The notes below the pieces were generated by a model, which was not told the origin of the DNA, made no database searches, and saw nothing but the letters and a program-made list of their open reading frames with translations. The translations under genes were made by a program, and so were the position numbers. A DNA stretch of 64,000 nucleotides from Apoderus coryli. Its lineage: Eukaryota > Arthropoda > Insecta > Coleoptera > Attelabidae. Within the stretch, counting starts at the first letter, position 1. Each line of letters starts with the position of its first letter. Positions 45,141 through 57,600 of the stretch are shown one piece after another. The stretch spans positions 26,288,001 through 26,352,000 of the forward strand of contig OU452201.1 in assembly GCA_911728435.2 (NCBI GenBank), given 5' to 3'.

Positions 45141-47085
45141 TCTGCCAGACTTAGTACTTGATCTCTTCAATATTATCCAAGTCAGTTAAACATTAACACT
45201 GTGCCCTTTTCAAAAGTAGTATGTTTGTAATTCTCCAGAAAGTGTTTTTGAGCTGAAATTTACAATATTTCTAACCGAATAATGAATCTAACTCCTACAA
45301 AGTCGTTAACTTGCATCAACGAAAACTCAGAAGAGCTCATCTTATTTCTGAGAGCGAATCACGCATTCCAACGGAACTAAAAAAATGTGACAGGATTGTT
45401 GCACTGCCTTAAACAAAAGTAGATGCCCTAAAATCGATGTACAATTGGATTCCTGAAATGGATCAGCAATACTGAGTCCATTTTTAAACAAAAATAATTA
45501 CTAGTATAATATATGATTATGTTATTTTGTTAGAAAAGTTAAGTTCCAAAGTTCTATGATGTGATGTTTAGAAGAAAGTTCAAAAATACCAAAGTCTATG
45601 TTTTTTTAAATAAATAAATTTTTCGAAATTGGTTTGTTGTTTTCAAAATGTATTCATCTCAAACTCAAACTCTTAAATTGATCCATCCACAATTAAATGA
45701 AAATAGAGTTGATATTTAAATTAACGATTAAAAATCATGCTATTTTTTAAATCAATATATCTCAAAACTGGAATAATACCACATGCAACCTTGTAATATT
45801 AGGGTGACGACGCGTGTTGTACCTTATAAGACATTCCTATAAATCTTTTGATAACAATATCGAGCTTTTGAAGATACAAAGTCCATGCGGATGGCAGCCA
45901 TTCGGAAACGTTGATTGATGAAAGATACTTTTTGTTGCACTAGTTACACAAATAATAATTATTTTTTGTACTGAGTTCTAAAAAGCAAGACATCGAAAAT
46001 CAACCCTTCCGAATGGCTGCCATGGGCATTTATTTTGTATCTTCACAAACTAAATATTGTTAGCAGTGAAAAAAAACTTTCTTGAATCGTGAAAATGAAA
46101 AAAAACTTTTTTCTGAAATATTGATGTTTAAATATTCTCCATATTGGTTTCGACATTTTAAACAAATTGATATATTAAAAAAACATAAATATATGTATCC
46201 GTTGTCGGAAAAATATATATATCCGACCAAATATTCTCTGTTTTTTTTCAACACAATTCAATTCGCATAAAAATAATATTGCCAATTAAAATTTTATCAA
46301 GTTGGATGTATTTTCCAGCACTAAAATATTTTTCATTTGCACTTTTCAAATATTTTGAAATCTACTGGAAAATATAAAAATTATAAAAAAAACATAGTTA
46401 TTATTAACTATAACCAAGTGCTTTAAAAAATCAGTAAAATAGTTTTTACCTGCCTAATATTGTCATAGAGAACACTCTGTTCTTGGTTTTATCTCGAACT
46501 ATAATCCGAAATCCTGTATAAATTCGAACAAATGCCACTCACTTCTCTCCCAGTAATCCTATCCATCGCAGAATTGGTTTACATCGATTAACTATAGACA
46601 AGTATAGAAATTTCCGCTTATTGGACATCGATGCATTAGATTTAATTTCATGAATTGATACTGTATAAATGTAGTGTGAATTATTTAATCTTGCGTTAAG
46701 AGTATAATATTGACGTTGAATTATACCGCGCTCAATAAATTTTAAAACAGGTCAAAATTGTCAATCCCGGTGATCTTGGAAGTGGCACGTTTTCATTTAG
46801 ATATAATTTTTTATTCCTTAATTCAGAAAACGAAACTCTTTTCAGCAAATCTACTGAAATCATTCAACATTTCGACTATTATCTTGTTTTGTCGCTCAAA
46901 ATCCTGCAAAATTTTATGCAATAGAACTATATTCTAACTTTTTTATCTTTTGATTGATTTTGATAAACTTTTTTTTGTGTTAGGTAGATATTCAAAATGC
47001 TCATTAAACTATTGGGCAACTTTAGTTTTGGGATGTTATCATGGCCAGCTACGACCACTTTTATTCGCGTAAATTGCAGAAAGTA
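45141..47085. other. Intron sequence with a hairpin repeat
   Basis: GAAGATACAAAGTCCATGCG and GATGGCAGCCATTCGGAA (45872-45913) recur inverted at 46004-46046, about 90 bp apart; a small fold-back element. The rest is AT-rich and unrecognised. Confidence 0.45.
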
Positions 47086-47089
47086 TTAT

Positions 47090-49725
47090 TGAGTATTTTT
47101 CTAGAAAAAACGGATGACGTAAAACCCACTCGTACCGATTTTCAGTGTTCTAAAATATAGGTCCAAGAAAAGAAAATGTAGATTTTATTAGGATGTTATA
47201 TTGACAGCTTTCAGTAATTATTAATTAAATAGTTTGTTGTATTATTATTACTGAAATATAATGAAGTCCTGATAAATTATGCATTATGCTGTTGAAAGCT
47301 TCTATAAGAGACTCTATGCATTATTTGATTTGCACGTACCTAAATTTCAAAATTATGCAAGATCATTTCCGGCTTGGTTCACTCCTGATATAATATCTAA
47401 TATTAATCAAAAGGATAAAATTTTTAATAAATTCAAGAGAACTCATGATAATGAATATTATACAGAGTTTAAGAGACTCCGGAGGTTGATTAAGTCTGAC
47501 ATTAGGATTTTTTATCGCTATTATATGCAGAATATTCAGGATACTTTGAAAACTGATCCCAGGGGATTTTGGTCCTATTTCCACCAGCGCACTGGGTCAT
47601 CTAGGATTCCTAATGTAATGCACTATGGTGGCAGAACATGTGATCAGCCTGCGACGGTTTTGGATGCATTTAGTGAGTATTTCGAGAGTGTTTTCTTACT
47701 ATTATCTGCTATGTCAGCGGACAGTACCGTGCACTCTATAGTAAACACTACCACGCATGTTAATGCTATCACATCGGATGATATAATGGCTGCTCGCCGA
47801 AAGATGAAGAACAAGATGACAACGGGTCCCGATCTCGTACCTTCCTTTCTTGTCAGTGATTGTATTGGAGCTTTTGTGGAACCTTTGGAACTCATTTTTA
47901 ACTTAATTTTGAAGACACAAAAATACCCTGATGTATGAAATCAGGAGATAAGTGTGAGATAACCAAATATCGCCCCGTGTCGATTCTGTTGCATTTCTCA
48001 AAGATATTTGAAACAATTTTATATGCGCGTATTTACAATAATCTGTGTAACGATATCTCTGTGTTTCAACATGGATTTATGAATCATAGATCAACAATTA
48101 TCAATCTTACACACATTACACAATAGATATCGGAAACCTTGGATTGTGGTGGTCAAATGGATGTGGTATACACGGATTTTTCGAAGGCATTTGACAGAAT
48201 GGATGTGTTGGTTAACAAGTTAAATCAATTTGGGTTCTCGAATGCCTTGCTTAGACTAATAGTGTCTTACTTGAGTGGCCGCAGTCAATTTGTTTATTAT
48301 AGCGGACATACATCATCCAATGACTGTACAATGACATCAGGGGTTCCGCAGGGCTCCAATTTGGGTCCCCTGCTTTTTTTTTATTTATCAATGACCTAGT
48401 CGAAACTATTCAGGCAGGAAAGCTTTTGTTTGCTGATGATCTTAAAAATTTTAAACCTATTACAACTAGGTTGGATTGCTTGGCGTTGCAGAACGATCTT
48501 AATAACTTGTGCGACTGGTGTGACATAAACAAACTATCGCTAAATATAGCAAAGTGTAAATGCGTCACGAAGAAGAAATTCATTGTTAATTTATATACAC
48601 TGAACGGCATTTATTTGTCCCGATCAGACTTGGTTACTGACCTCCGAGTGATGTTCGATTAGAGACTCACATTTACTGAGCACATTAAAACCAGAACTCA
48701 TGAAGCAAGTCGTATGTATGGCTTCTTAGTGAGAAGTTGTATGAGATTTGTGAGTGTCGATGCTCTTATTGCCCTTTATTTTGCCTATGTTCGCTCTAAA
48801 TTAGAGTATGGATCTATCATTTGGTCTCCATTTTATTCATATCATAAGCAGTCATTAGAAAAAATACAACGTAGAATTTTGAAATATTTGGTATGGAAGC
48901 AGGATGGCGCTTATCCAACTCGAGGATACGATCAGGGAATTCTTTTAGCTCGATTTTCAATGCAAAGTCTTGAACTTCGTCGTGTTTTGTCATCTTTAAT
49001 GTTTTTGTATAATATTCTCCATAACAAGGTGGATTGTTCTTATATTCTTTCAAAACTAAACTTTAATATTCCCAAAATTTCCACTAGACATGATTGTTTG
49101 TTTAGATGTGAGCTAGGACTAATGTTCTCTTGAGATCCCCACTCTATGTAATGACTGTTAAATTTAATGAATTAAGTCACTGTTTTGATATATTTTTTGA
49201 TAGTGTTAGTAAATTAGATTTTGTAAATTTGTTGGGCAATAAAGCTATTATTATTATTATGCAAAATCCATTGTGTAGGTAAAATCAGTAGTTCGCTATG
49301 CCACAAAATTATAATATTGTTGTATGTATATTTACGGACAGAAATTCATGTTATAATTATTATTACTGTTCTAGATATACAATTTACACTGACAACTTGA
49401 TGGACCACCTAGCCATAACGTGAGAGACCGTGTATAACTCGACAGCAGTTAAGAAACGTAATTAGGAATAATCGGAGAAGAAGGTGCATTAGTGGAAATT
49501 ACTAAAATGTAACTTTTTTATCATTTTCTCTTCCGTTAATTTTGCGATCATATTTTAATTGTATAATAACCCCCAATTGAAATGAAACTGATATTTTATT
49601 CCACAGAAGTTTTTTTTCCTTGGACACCCTGTATCTTAGAACACTGAAAATCGGTACAAGTGGGTTTTAAGTCATTCTAAATAAGAATCCGTCATCCGTT
49701 TTTTTCTAGAAAAATACCCAATAAT
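47090..49725. repeat. Inverted repeat flanking a LINE
   Basis: TATTTTTCTAGAAAAAACGG, ATGACG, then AAAACCCACTCGTACCGATT (47090-47165) recur inverted at about 49628-49725, with a 25-bp insertion in the right arm. The interval is mostly one LINE. The right arm also carries GACACCCTGTATC, a common miniature-element end. Confidence 0.6.
47279..49260 (+). pseudogene. LINE ORF2 (Jockey/R1-like), several frameshifts
   Basis: The linker after the endonuclease opens the copy (HVPKFQNYARSFPAWFTPDI, 47330). Reverse transcriptase pieces follow: TGPDLVPSFLVSDCIGAF, KSGDKCEITKYRPVSILLHF, VVYTDFSKAFDRMDV, MTSGVPQGSNLGPLLFF, LLFADDLKNFKPIT (FADD), then DALIALYFAYVRSKLEYGSI. Breaks occur at about 47937, 48126, 48399, 48660. 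The 3' end is GGGCAATAAAGCTATTATTA (49230-49259) with an (ATT)n tail. The endonuclease is missing. Confidence 0.85.
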
Positions 49726-49971
49726 AGGTACTTTCTTCAAGTTACTATTTTTATTATTTGATTGAACATTTTCTAATTATTTTGACAGATAACGCTAACT
49801 TTTATCGATAAGGTATTTTTAATTGAATGAATGAAAAATGTTTTACTTAGTATCATATACTCCACAATCTGGCGTAATCACCTGTCAGGTGATCCTTCAC
49901 TCAACTCAGCATAATATTAATCGTATAGATACTCATATTCTTAATTACCACAATATCAAACAACAACATAC

Positions 49972-50097
49972 CTGTCGGATTAGATCCATCAACGGAGAAT
50001 GATCGTTTGCCGCCTACGACTTCGCATACTATAATGGCACTTGCATCTCCATCTCGTGCTTCTTGAACAGTTGGCGTATCCGCGAAATACATTATTT
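49972..50097 (-). CDS. Host adhesion gene, exon B (first half of an Ig domain)
   Basis: 126-nt exon, phase 1 to phase 1, with acceptor TTGTTCCAG and donor GTATGT. It encodes the front half of an I-set Ig domain: ADTPTVQEARDGD leads into IIVCEV, which holds the first Ig cysteine, and then SVDGSNPT. The pattern resembles insect NCAM/Fas2-like secreted or membrane adhesion proteins (fipi/CG33543-like, from memory of that family). The tryptophan normally found 10-15 residues after this cysteine is absent; Phe in the run GGKRSFSVDG stands in its place and the strand is about three residues short. The remainder of the domain, with the second cysteine, is on exon C. Confidence 0.85.
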
Positions 50098-50224
50098 CTG
50101 GAACAAAATTAAATGATTATTTATTGTTTCACAAAAAGCAACTTAATGAGCAGGATCCGGGTGTAACGAAAATGCATCATCATAATATGTCATGTGCAAT
50201 ATTTTGCTTGACGGTAGATTTTTT

Positions 50225-50345
50225 GGTAAGGGTTGGTGGTAAAATTGTCCCCGATTTTACAGCAGCCTCATTCGCAAATTGTGAAAAACCCACGTATGTT
50301 TAATATTTAATCCTACCCTGTCCAACAACTCTGACTCACCGTTCT
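50225..50345 (-). mobile_element. LINE 3' UTR remnant
   Basis: TCCCCGATTTTACAGCAGCC and ATTGTGAAAAACCCACGTAT parallel the 3' UTR at 11600-11640 (TCCCCGGTTTCACTGCAGCC, ATTGTGAAAAATCCCCGTAT). A related RNase H-type LINE, extremely truncated. Confidence 0.5.
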
Positions 50346-51244
50346 TTCAGACAATCCCAGTGTAGGCTCCAGAATATTTGAGATAACAACTGGTACATAC
50401 AATTAGCAAACTTATTCCTGAAGTTGAATTAGACCTGCACTTTATACAGGGTATGCCAAAGATGGCCTATTAGAAGTTTCTAGAGAACGGAAAAAGATAT
50501 CGATATGAAACTTTGTTTGCGAAAATAGATCGATGTGAACACTCTTTTAGTGATAAATTGACAGATGCGGTGTTACCACTTCTATACGTAGCTTATACCA
50601 ACTTTGAAATTTCAAATAGAACACCCTGTATTTTATTATATTTTTGGATTCCCCATCATTTGTTGCCTGTTTATGAATAAATAATTTTTTTATTTATAAA
50701 TGAAAGGCGTCTACTCCACAAAGTACTTTATATATATGTTCGAATTAGCCAAACATCCAATAGAAACTTATATTTTCTAGCACACATTATTTCGTATTTG
50801 TTTGAGTCAAACAACAAATATATGATTGCAAAAATCATCTTTATTGTAATGATTTATAAAAAGAAACTTTTCACATTAAATAGTGTATCACGATATTTAG
50901 TTTTTACATAATGATATAATTTTAATTTAAAGAAGTCGTCCATATTTAAGTGGAGTGCGATAATCGATATGGGGAAATAAAAGTCAATCTCCGCAAAATA
51001 AGTTTCATTCGTCACCAAACATGTTTCTTTTTTAAGAAAAATAAGTACGACATAAATAATTGTATCAAATATGACTTAGTTTTGTTTTTTCGTGTTTTGT
51101 GTTTACATAATTTTTATGAAATGGTGAGTTCAGTAGGGTAGTATGTTATAATATCGAGTAATGCATTGGCGTGTCTTGCTTTCAGACTTTGTGTTTTTTT
51201 TTACTCGTGTATGTCCAATTGACCAACCAGCTTTGCGATAAACC

Positions 51245-51289
51245 CACCACTGATGATGTGAGGCCGGGTGCCTCGAAACATGTTTGGTG
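51245..51289 (+). ncRNA. Hammerhead-like motif in inner palindrome
   Basis: Stem I CACCA/TGGTG, core CTGATGA (51250-51256), stem II GAGGC/GCCTC around CGGGT, GAAAC (51275-51279), cleavage triplet GTT. Three extra bases (TGT) sit between the core and stem II, which is not canonical, so activity is doubtful. Confidence 0.5.
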
Positions 51290-51505
51290 ACGAATGAAGA
51301 TCCTTAGAGGGTTTTATTACACTTATTTTGTGGAGATTGACTTTTATTTCCCCATATCGGATATAATTTTAAGTTTCAATTATTTTAAAACTGACCTCAT
51401 GATTGTTATCACATAAGTAAATCTTTCACAGGATGTGTGTATACATGTTTGAATCTCCAACATAGGCCATCATAATGGGTAAGAATTTTTTGTAAGATTT
51501 ATAAT

Positions 51506-51547
51506 GCCACTGAAGATGGAATAGTAAAGTTCCGAAACATGTTTGGC
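51506..51547 (+). ncRNA. Hammerhead-like motif in outer palindrome
   Basis: Stem I GCCA/TGGC, core CTGAAGA (allowed variant at position 7), one extra T, stem II GGAA/TTCC around an 8-nt loop, GAAAC, then ATGTT. Independent stem sequences but the same plan as the motifs at 4248 and 51245. Confidence 0.45.
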
Positions 51548-51934
51548 TAATTCGAACATATATATAAAGTATTTTGTGGAAAAACCGCCCTTCATTTATA
51601 AATACATCCCACTCCTCGTCGTAATGGATTACTTTAGAAAATAATATTAAATAATTTATTTATAATTTTTTTGGTCCAAAATAGTGTCTCCGGCAAATAT
51701 TCGCCATTTTGTCGGTTGAATAGACAGAATCTTGAATTTTGGAAGTTAGTTCAATAACATCTTACGAATATCAAGTATATTAAGAGATTGACGAACTTTG
51801 TTACAGGGTGGTCGCAATTTACTTTAGTATGCTCTACTACTAAACCTAGGCATAAGTCAATATTCTCAAAAGGCACACTTTGTATATTATCAAATATTCT
51901 GAAAACAATCAAATTTGCATTCAAATTTATTTAT

Positions 51935-54344
51935 TTATTTATTTATTTGAGATACCGCCCAGACAGACGAATCCAATTAAAGGGCAGGAAAAAAAATACA
52001 TATATATGTACATTACAAACATAAAAAATAAATATTATAATTTAATTAGTACTCTACTAAAAACTTAAAATTAACTTCTCAAAATTATGTTCCTTATGAA
52101 CGATAATTTAGTGTTAAACAAATCAATCTGGTCCGATAAGGAGTTACAAACAGAACACATTGTAAATAAAGGAGAATGCAGCAACAAATTTGTGCGCGCT
52201 CCCGACAAATAAAAAATAGAGTTAATGTTACGTGTGCGTATACTTGGTGCATAGAAAGGAATCATTGCTAAAAGTTCCGGACAATCAATCATTCCATTCA
52301 AAATTTTAAAAAGTAAAACAAAAGCAGAAAACTCCCTACGTTTGCTCAAATAAATTAAATTAAAACAACTCAACAAAGTGTCCTGAGGAAATCCAATGAC
52401 TGGGTAAGTCGCATCACAGCGAAACCACAGAAACTTAACAAAACGACGCTGAATCCTTTCAATATTTGTGGAATGTATATCATAAACAGGATTCCATACC
52501 ACAGAGACATACTCCAGCTTAGACCTCACAAATGCATTAAATAGGGTAATGAGCGTTTGCGGGGACTTAAATTCCCTTGAGTTACGCAGAATAAAACCAA
52601 GAGACCTAAAGGATGCTGAAATAACGTTATTATAATGTTCAATAAAGTTCAGCTTACTATCAAAGTAAACTCCCAAATCTTTAATTTGATTACAAACAGT
52701 TAATGGACTATTGTGTATAAAATACAGAGAACTTACAGGCTTCATCTTACGTGTATAGGAAACAGAAAAACACTTATTTATATTCAAAAAAAGATTGTTA
52801 CGAACACACCACTCATAAAGCCTATTCAAATCCTCTTGAAGGAGATAACAGTCATCGGTACTATTAATGACAGAATACAACTTGAAGTCATCCGCATATA
52901 AGAGTGAACTACAAGTTAAGTTGCTGGAGATATCATCAATGAAACACATAAATAATAAAGGTCCCAGTACCGAACCCTGGGGAACTCCAGAAGTTACCAT
53001 AATGTTGTCAGACTTGAATCCTTTGTACTCCACATACTGACAACGTCCCTTTAAATAGGACTGCAAAAATAGGAGAATGTTATTTGATAGACCGAAGCGG
53101 GATAATTTCGCCAATAAGATGCCATGATCAAGTCTGTCAAAGGTCTTGGAGAAGTCGGTGTAGATAACATCCACCTGACCTCCACGATCTAATTGTGTGG
53201 CTAGAAATTGTGTTAAAACAAGTAAGTTGGTTGTTGTAGAACGACCCGGAAAGAAACCATGCTGCACAGTTGAAATCTGCCGACTTACATGATTCATTAT
53301 AATATCATGCAATATAAACTCGAAAACCTTCGCAAAACAAGACTGAATGGATATCGGTCGATAAGTTGAAATATCATGCTTATCGCCTTTTTTATAAACC
53401 GGCGTAACTCTAGAAGATTTCCAAATAGATGGGAAAATGCATGATTGCAACGACAGATTGAAAATAGTGCATAACGGTCCAGCGAATACAGCAGAACAAT
53501 CTCTAATCAAAAAAGATGGTATACCATCGGGGCCTGCTGTAAATTTTGGTTTTAATTTTCGCAGCGCATGATAAACCTCAGATTCCACAATTTTTCGATC
53601 AGACAAAAAAGGTACGTTTAATGACTCAAGCGTGCAATCATTGATATCAAAAGTATGGGAATTAACGTAGGATGTACTGAAATACTCAACAAATTTATTT
53701 ACCAGTCCCTGCTGATCCTCAATACTCTCCCCATTATACGTCATACTACTCGGCAAGCATCCAAAATTTTTACGCAAATGTATAAAAGACCAGAACATCC
53801 CAGGATCATCATTAAGTCTACTCTCGGCCTCAGTCAAATAGGATTGGTAAGAAGAATTTACAACAGATTTAATATACCGCCTCAAAACTTTAAATTCATT
53901 CAATGCATCAGGATCACCAGAAGATTTATATCTTTTCCACAGCTTAGATTTTTATTTAATATTGCGTACAACATCATTTGAAAACCATGGAGGATACTTA
54001 CAAATTTTTGCATAGGAAATCGGTACCGATTCCGCAAACACATTCTTCAATTTAGCATGAAAATGGTGACAGGCAATTTCAGGATCACTGCAGTTATCAA
54101 GGTCTGAGAAATCAAGCTGAAGAAAGCGTTCATACAGGGTTGGAAAATTAGCTTTTTTAAAGTTGAAAAATGGCTTACAACTACTGGCTGTAGTTGACTT
54201 TTCAGCTGATTTGATGCTATAATCAACATCAAGAGGAGGATGATGAAGATCCACCGGTAGGAAGTAATTAACAGACGCAGATACCTGAGCGGAATATCGA
54301 CACAATATCAAATCAAGAAGTCTACCACCATCATTCCTATATAA
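51935..54344 (-). pseudogene. Long LINE ORF2 (Jockey/R1-like), one stop codon
   Basis: Minus strand from an endonuclease C-terminus at 54344 (NDGGRLLDLILC) to a stop at 52071. The only coding break seen is a TAA at 53951-53953 within RNIK-KSKLWKRYKSSGD, probably from AAA. The reverse transcriptase is otherwise complete: SRVTPVYKKGDKHDISTYRP, VIYTDFSKTFDRLDH, TSGVPQGSVLGPLLFMCFID, LLYADDFKLYS (YADD). The thumb and tail follow. The 3' end is GGGCGGTATCTCAAATAAAT with an (AAAT)n tail (51928-51952). 5'-truncated inside the endonuclease and relatively young. Confidence 0.88.
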
Positions 54345-54489
54345 TGATATATAATGTTCTTATACCTAAACTGTAAGTTTTTTGAAATAAAAATAATTTT
54401 GTATAAAAATTGGATTATTTTGCTATATTGCTTCAAAGTAATAAAGCGTTTGTTGTTTCTTAATGCAAATAATTTAAAAATAAGTAAAA

Positions 54490-54645
54490 TGGAAGAAACT
54501 GGTTACTCAAATGAAGTTTTAATTTACCTGTTTATTATTCATGGGCAATGTAGGAAAATTATAGAAAGAACATGCAGAAAATTTAATGAAATGTATCCTC
54601 ATATACAACCAATGAACATAAGAGAAAATTTGCACGCTTACAAAA
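54490..54645 (+). pseudogene. DUF4817-type helix-turn-helix fragment
   Basis: MEETGYSNEVLIYLFIIHGQ, CRKIIERTCRKFNEMYPH matches the pattern of the DUF4817 N-terminus of mariner-like transposases (Y-S-N-E...I-x-G-x-C...A/T-C-R...F/Y-x-E-x-[F/Y]-P). Only this domain is left; a hammerhead-like repeat follows. Confidence 0.5.
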
Positions 54646-54659
54646 TAAGTTCATCAAAT

Positions 54660-54800
54660 ATAATAATGGTTATATGAAAACGACGTCTGCTCCACAAGTA
54701 AACTATATATATTGCCCAATATCGACAACGTCAGTCATACATATTTCAAGGGCTAAATCCTCATCATCAGTGACAAAAATCTATCAAGACATAGCGGAAT
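54660..54800 (-). ncRNA. Repeat with a hammerhead-like motif
   Basis: Minus strand at 54774-54734: stem I GTCA/TGAC, CTGATGA, one extra T, stem II GAGG/CCTT, GAAAT, triplet GTA. The fifth base after GAA is T in place of C. Resembles the GAAACATGT motif class elsewhere in the window. Confidence 0.4.
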
Positions 54801-54989
54801 ACATACGTTCAATTGCAAATTTTATTCTTTTTTTCAAATTTTTGGAATTAATTATATTTATATTTTCAAACATCAAAATTGACAAAAATTTTTTATGTAT
54901 AAACATAAAAATTGACGAAAATATAAATATTAAATTACGGGCTTCTGTGACAGTTCAATTTTACTTTACAGAGGCAGGCTTCTAGAATT

Positions 54990-56470
54990 ATTTTAATAAC
55001 GATTTTAACTGTACTATTTTTCTATTGATTAGGTGCTAGTTATACTGTACTAATATTACCCAAAAGTATATCAAATAGGTAATAGCAAAGTCTATGTACT
55101 ACTCTACACATTTTTGTTAACTGAGTGACAGAGTACCTACGCGGGGGTGTAGATCGTTGGTCACTATTAAAACCCTACATGCCTTTAATTTAAATATTTT
55201 TATACTACTTACTATTGGATTCCAAATGTAAGACGAAATAAGGGTCATATTGGCGATTGTTTAGCTGGACACATATCGGCTCTTTTTATTGCTAATTTAG
55301 GTACCTGCGAGGTTCTTTCTCGTGATTTGGAGAACATTCGGTCACTTGTAGTTTTGATATGTGGGTGGATTCCTGATTCAGATAATTTTCGTTAAGTGAA
55401 CAACTTATGTAAAATCAGTGTTGGATTTTATCGGGATATCCGTTGATAGTTGTGGTTTAGGGTAGTGGATGAAAATTTTGTACCCGACCCACAATAACCA
55501 ATTCATTTTGGATTTGACCACTCTCAAAACACGTAAGTGATTTCGTTTTTTCCCTATTAAATCAATCTCCGAATAATTGGGAATTTTCCAGATCTGGCAG
55601 TGCAAGTGTCGTAATTGTTTGTACCTGTGTCTACAGGTTGTATAATATTTTCCACGCCAATTAAGGAGAAAAAAACCCTTCACTAAGAGGTATGCTAATA
55701 GTAAGATTTGTAATTGTTTTTTTTCTCATGAATTTTTCTTTAAATAAACAAATCTATATTCCCTTTCCATAATCATTGGTTAATTAAAAAGATGTCAATC
55801 TTTTATAATTTATTTCATTAATTGCAATTGATTCAATATTAATTAATCCCTAATATCTGGAAGTACCTAACGGTGACGGTTCCTTTTTAGGGGTTTTTTT
55901 TTCCATCTAAGAAAACCACCTAAAATAACAATTTTGAGATCCGTATCACGAAACACCTGACCAGCACCAAATTTTATATGTAATATCCGAGTCGAACCCT
56001 GGATTATTGATGCTGGACTCACTGGCGTCGTCAACCGTCAACTTTTAAACCCTCACGGGGTGTCACCAGGATCGTCCCAATCACCGCTGGACAAGTCGAG
56101 GCCAGTATACAGTGTACATTTATCCTTTTCTTTTTTTATACGTGTGATAATATACCTATAATATCAACGGTTGTCGTTTGTTTCAACTTATCTATATTGA
56201 CTGCGTGTGCGGGGGTTGCCCACAAGGATCCCTAATTTAATACCCTTAGAACTGCCTACATTTATTTGTAACCACTTTTGTAGACTATAATTATTGTGAT
56301 AATTTTGAGGTTTTTTTGTTGTTAAGTTTATAATATATTGCATGGTTTGTGATTGCCTACTTATTTATTAAATAATATTTCTACAACTCAACCATTCGTT
56401 TCAGTTCGTTTTAATATTCTTGTCGAAATAGCTTTGATAGGTTTCGCAGTTTAAGTGATCATAGCTGGCG
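54990..56470. other. Intron sequence, possible SINE-like patch
   Basis: At 55960-56105 a GC-richer block holds, on the minus strand, GGGTTCGACTCGG, like a tRNA B box. No A box or target duplication was established. The rest is unrecognised. Confidence 0.3.
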
Positions 56471-56474
56471 AATA

Positions 56475-56543
56475 TACAGGGTCAACCACAAAACTGCGTG
56501 GCGCTATCCATCTTAGTAGATTTTGGAGTAACCCTGTATACTC
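56475..56543. mobile_element. Miniature inverted-repeat element
   Basis: ATACAGGGT at 56476 and ACCCTGTAT at 56532 bound about 66 bp. These are common termini of mariner-type miniature elements. Also seen singly at 57222 and 57539. Confidence 0.4.
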
Positions 56544-57122
56544 TGAGCTGCCGGGAGTGAGTACTTTTAATGTCACCATTATTTAATTATCCCCTGTAGT
56601 ATAAGAGTCTCATATTATAGTTCTCACTCGGCGAAGGGTTGATCTTCAGGTAGGTTAAGTTAGGTATATTATAAACCACTCCCTTAGTTTTCAATAAGTA
56701 GGTGGCACTTCATTGAGCCGAACAATTTGGTTTTCTTTTTATTGATCATTCGAATGGAGATTTCATAATTTACTTTAACGCTAGTTGTTCATTAGGATAC
56801 GTTTCATTTAAGTTTCTATATATTTTTTCTATAATTTTGACACATTACCACTGAATAATAGTTGATTAAAACTTAATTTGAGTAATAATTTTCTTCTATT
56901 TAGTTAGTTTCACGACATTTAATAAAGAACACTAAATGTCAAAATACTTCAATTTTTCATGACGTTTAATAACAACTCATGGATACCTAATTAAAATATA
57001 GCAAAATAATCCAATTTTTATACAAACTTGTTTTTCTTTCAGAAACCTTACAGTTTAGGTATAGGAATATGATATATCATTTGAAATCAAATTTGATTGC
57101 ATTTCAGAATATTTGATAATAA

Positions 57123-57600
57123 CTTTTTTATTTGTAGATTTAGAACAAAAAGTAATTCTTTATGAAATCGTCTGCTTGTGTCGAAACTACAATTTCGAAT
57201 ACCAAATTTACGATTACTAGACAGGGTATATCAAAAATAACATTTTTAATGATTTTGATTTTTTTGTTTTTTTTTTAATTTTATGAAAATATTTTCAAAA
57301 CCGTGATTTATTACACCAAGTTTCGATACAAGCAGATATTTTTATAAAGAATGACTTTTTGTTCTAAATCTACAAATAAAAAAGTTTTTCCTGTTCCAAA
57401 CTCTATCCGTGGATACATTAGATAATTAGATAGAGTTTCAAAGAGGACAAACTTTTTTATTTGTAGATTTAGAAGAAAGAGTCATTCTTAATAAAAACGT
57501 CTGCTTGTGTCGAAACTACCAAATTTACGATTACTATACAGGGTATATCAAAAATACAATTTTTATGGATATAGATTTTTTTGTTTTTTTAAAATTTTAT
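57123..57600. repeat. Three related segments, outer direct, middle inverted
   Basis: AACTTTTTTATTTGTAGATT and downstream text (TCTGCTTGTGTCGAAACTAC, CAGGGTATATCAAAAAT) occur at 57123-57290 and again at 57447-57600. The middle segment 57305-57400 is an inverted partial copy. Confidence 0.65.

Larger units (their letters stand above)
50691..51604. repeat. Nested palindrome with two hammerhead-like motifs
   Basis: The outer arms 50691-50757 and 51537-51604 are inverted copies (TTCGAATTAGCCAAACAT and partner). Inside them are inner arms 50966-51034 and 51275-51363 (GGGGAAATAAAAGTCAATCT and partner). The left inner copy has lost 22 bp and is cut off exactly at its hammerhead core. The right sides keep two cores, at 51245-51289 and 51506-51547. 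The inner unit shares its layout with the locus at 4128-4850. Confidence 0.65.

Noticed and set aside
55405..55683. 92-codon minus-strand frame
   Set aside because: Lys/Arg/His-rich with no recognised domain and no flanking splice support.
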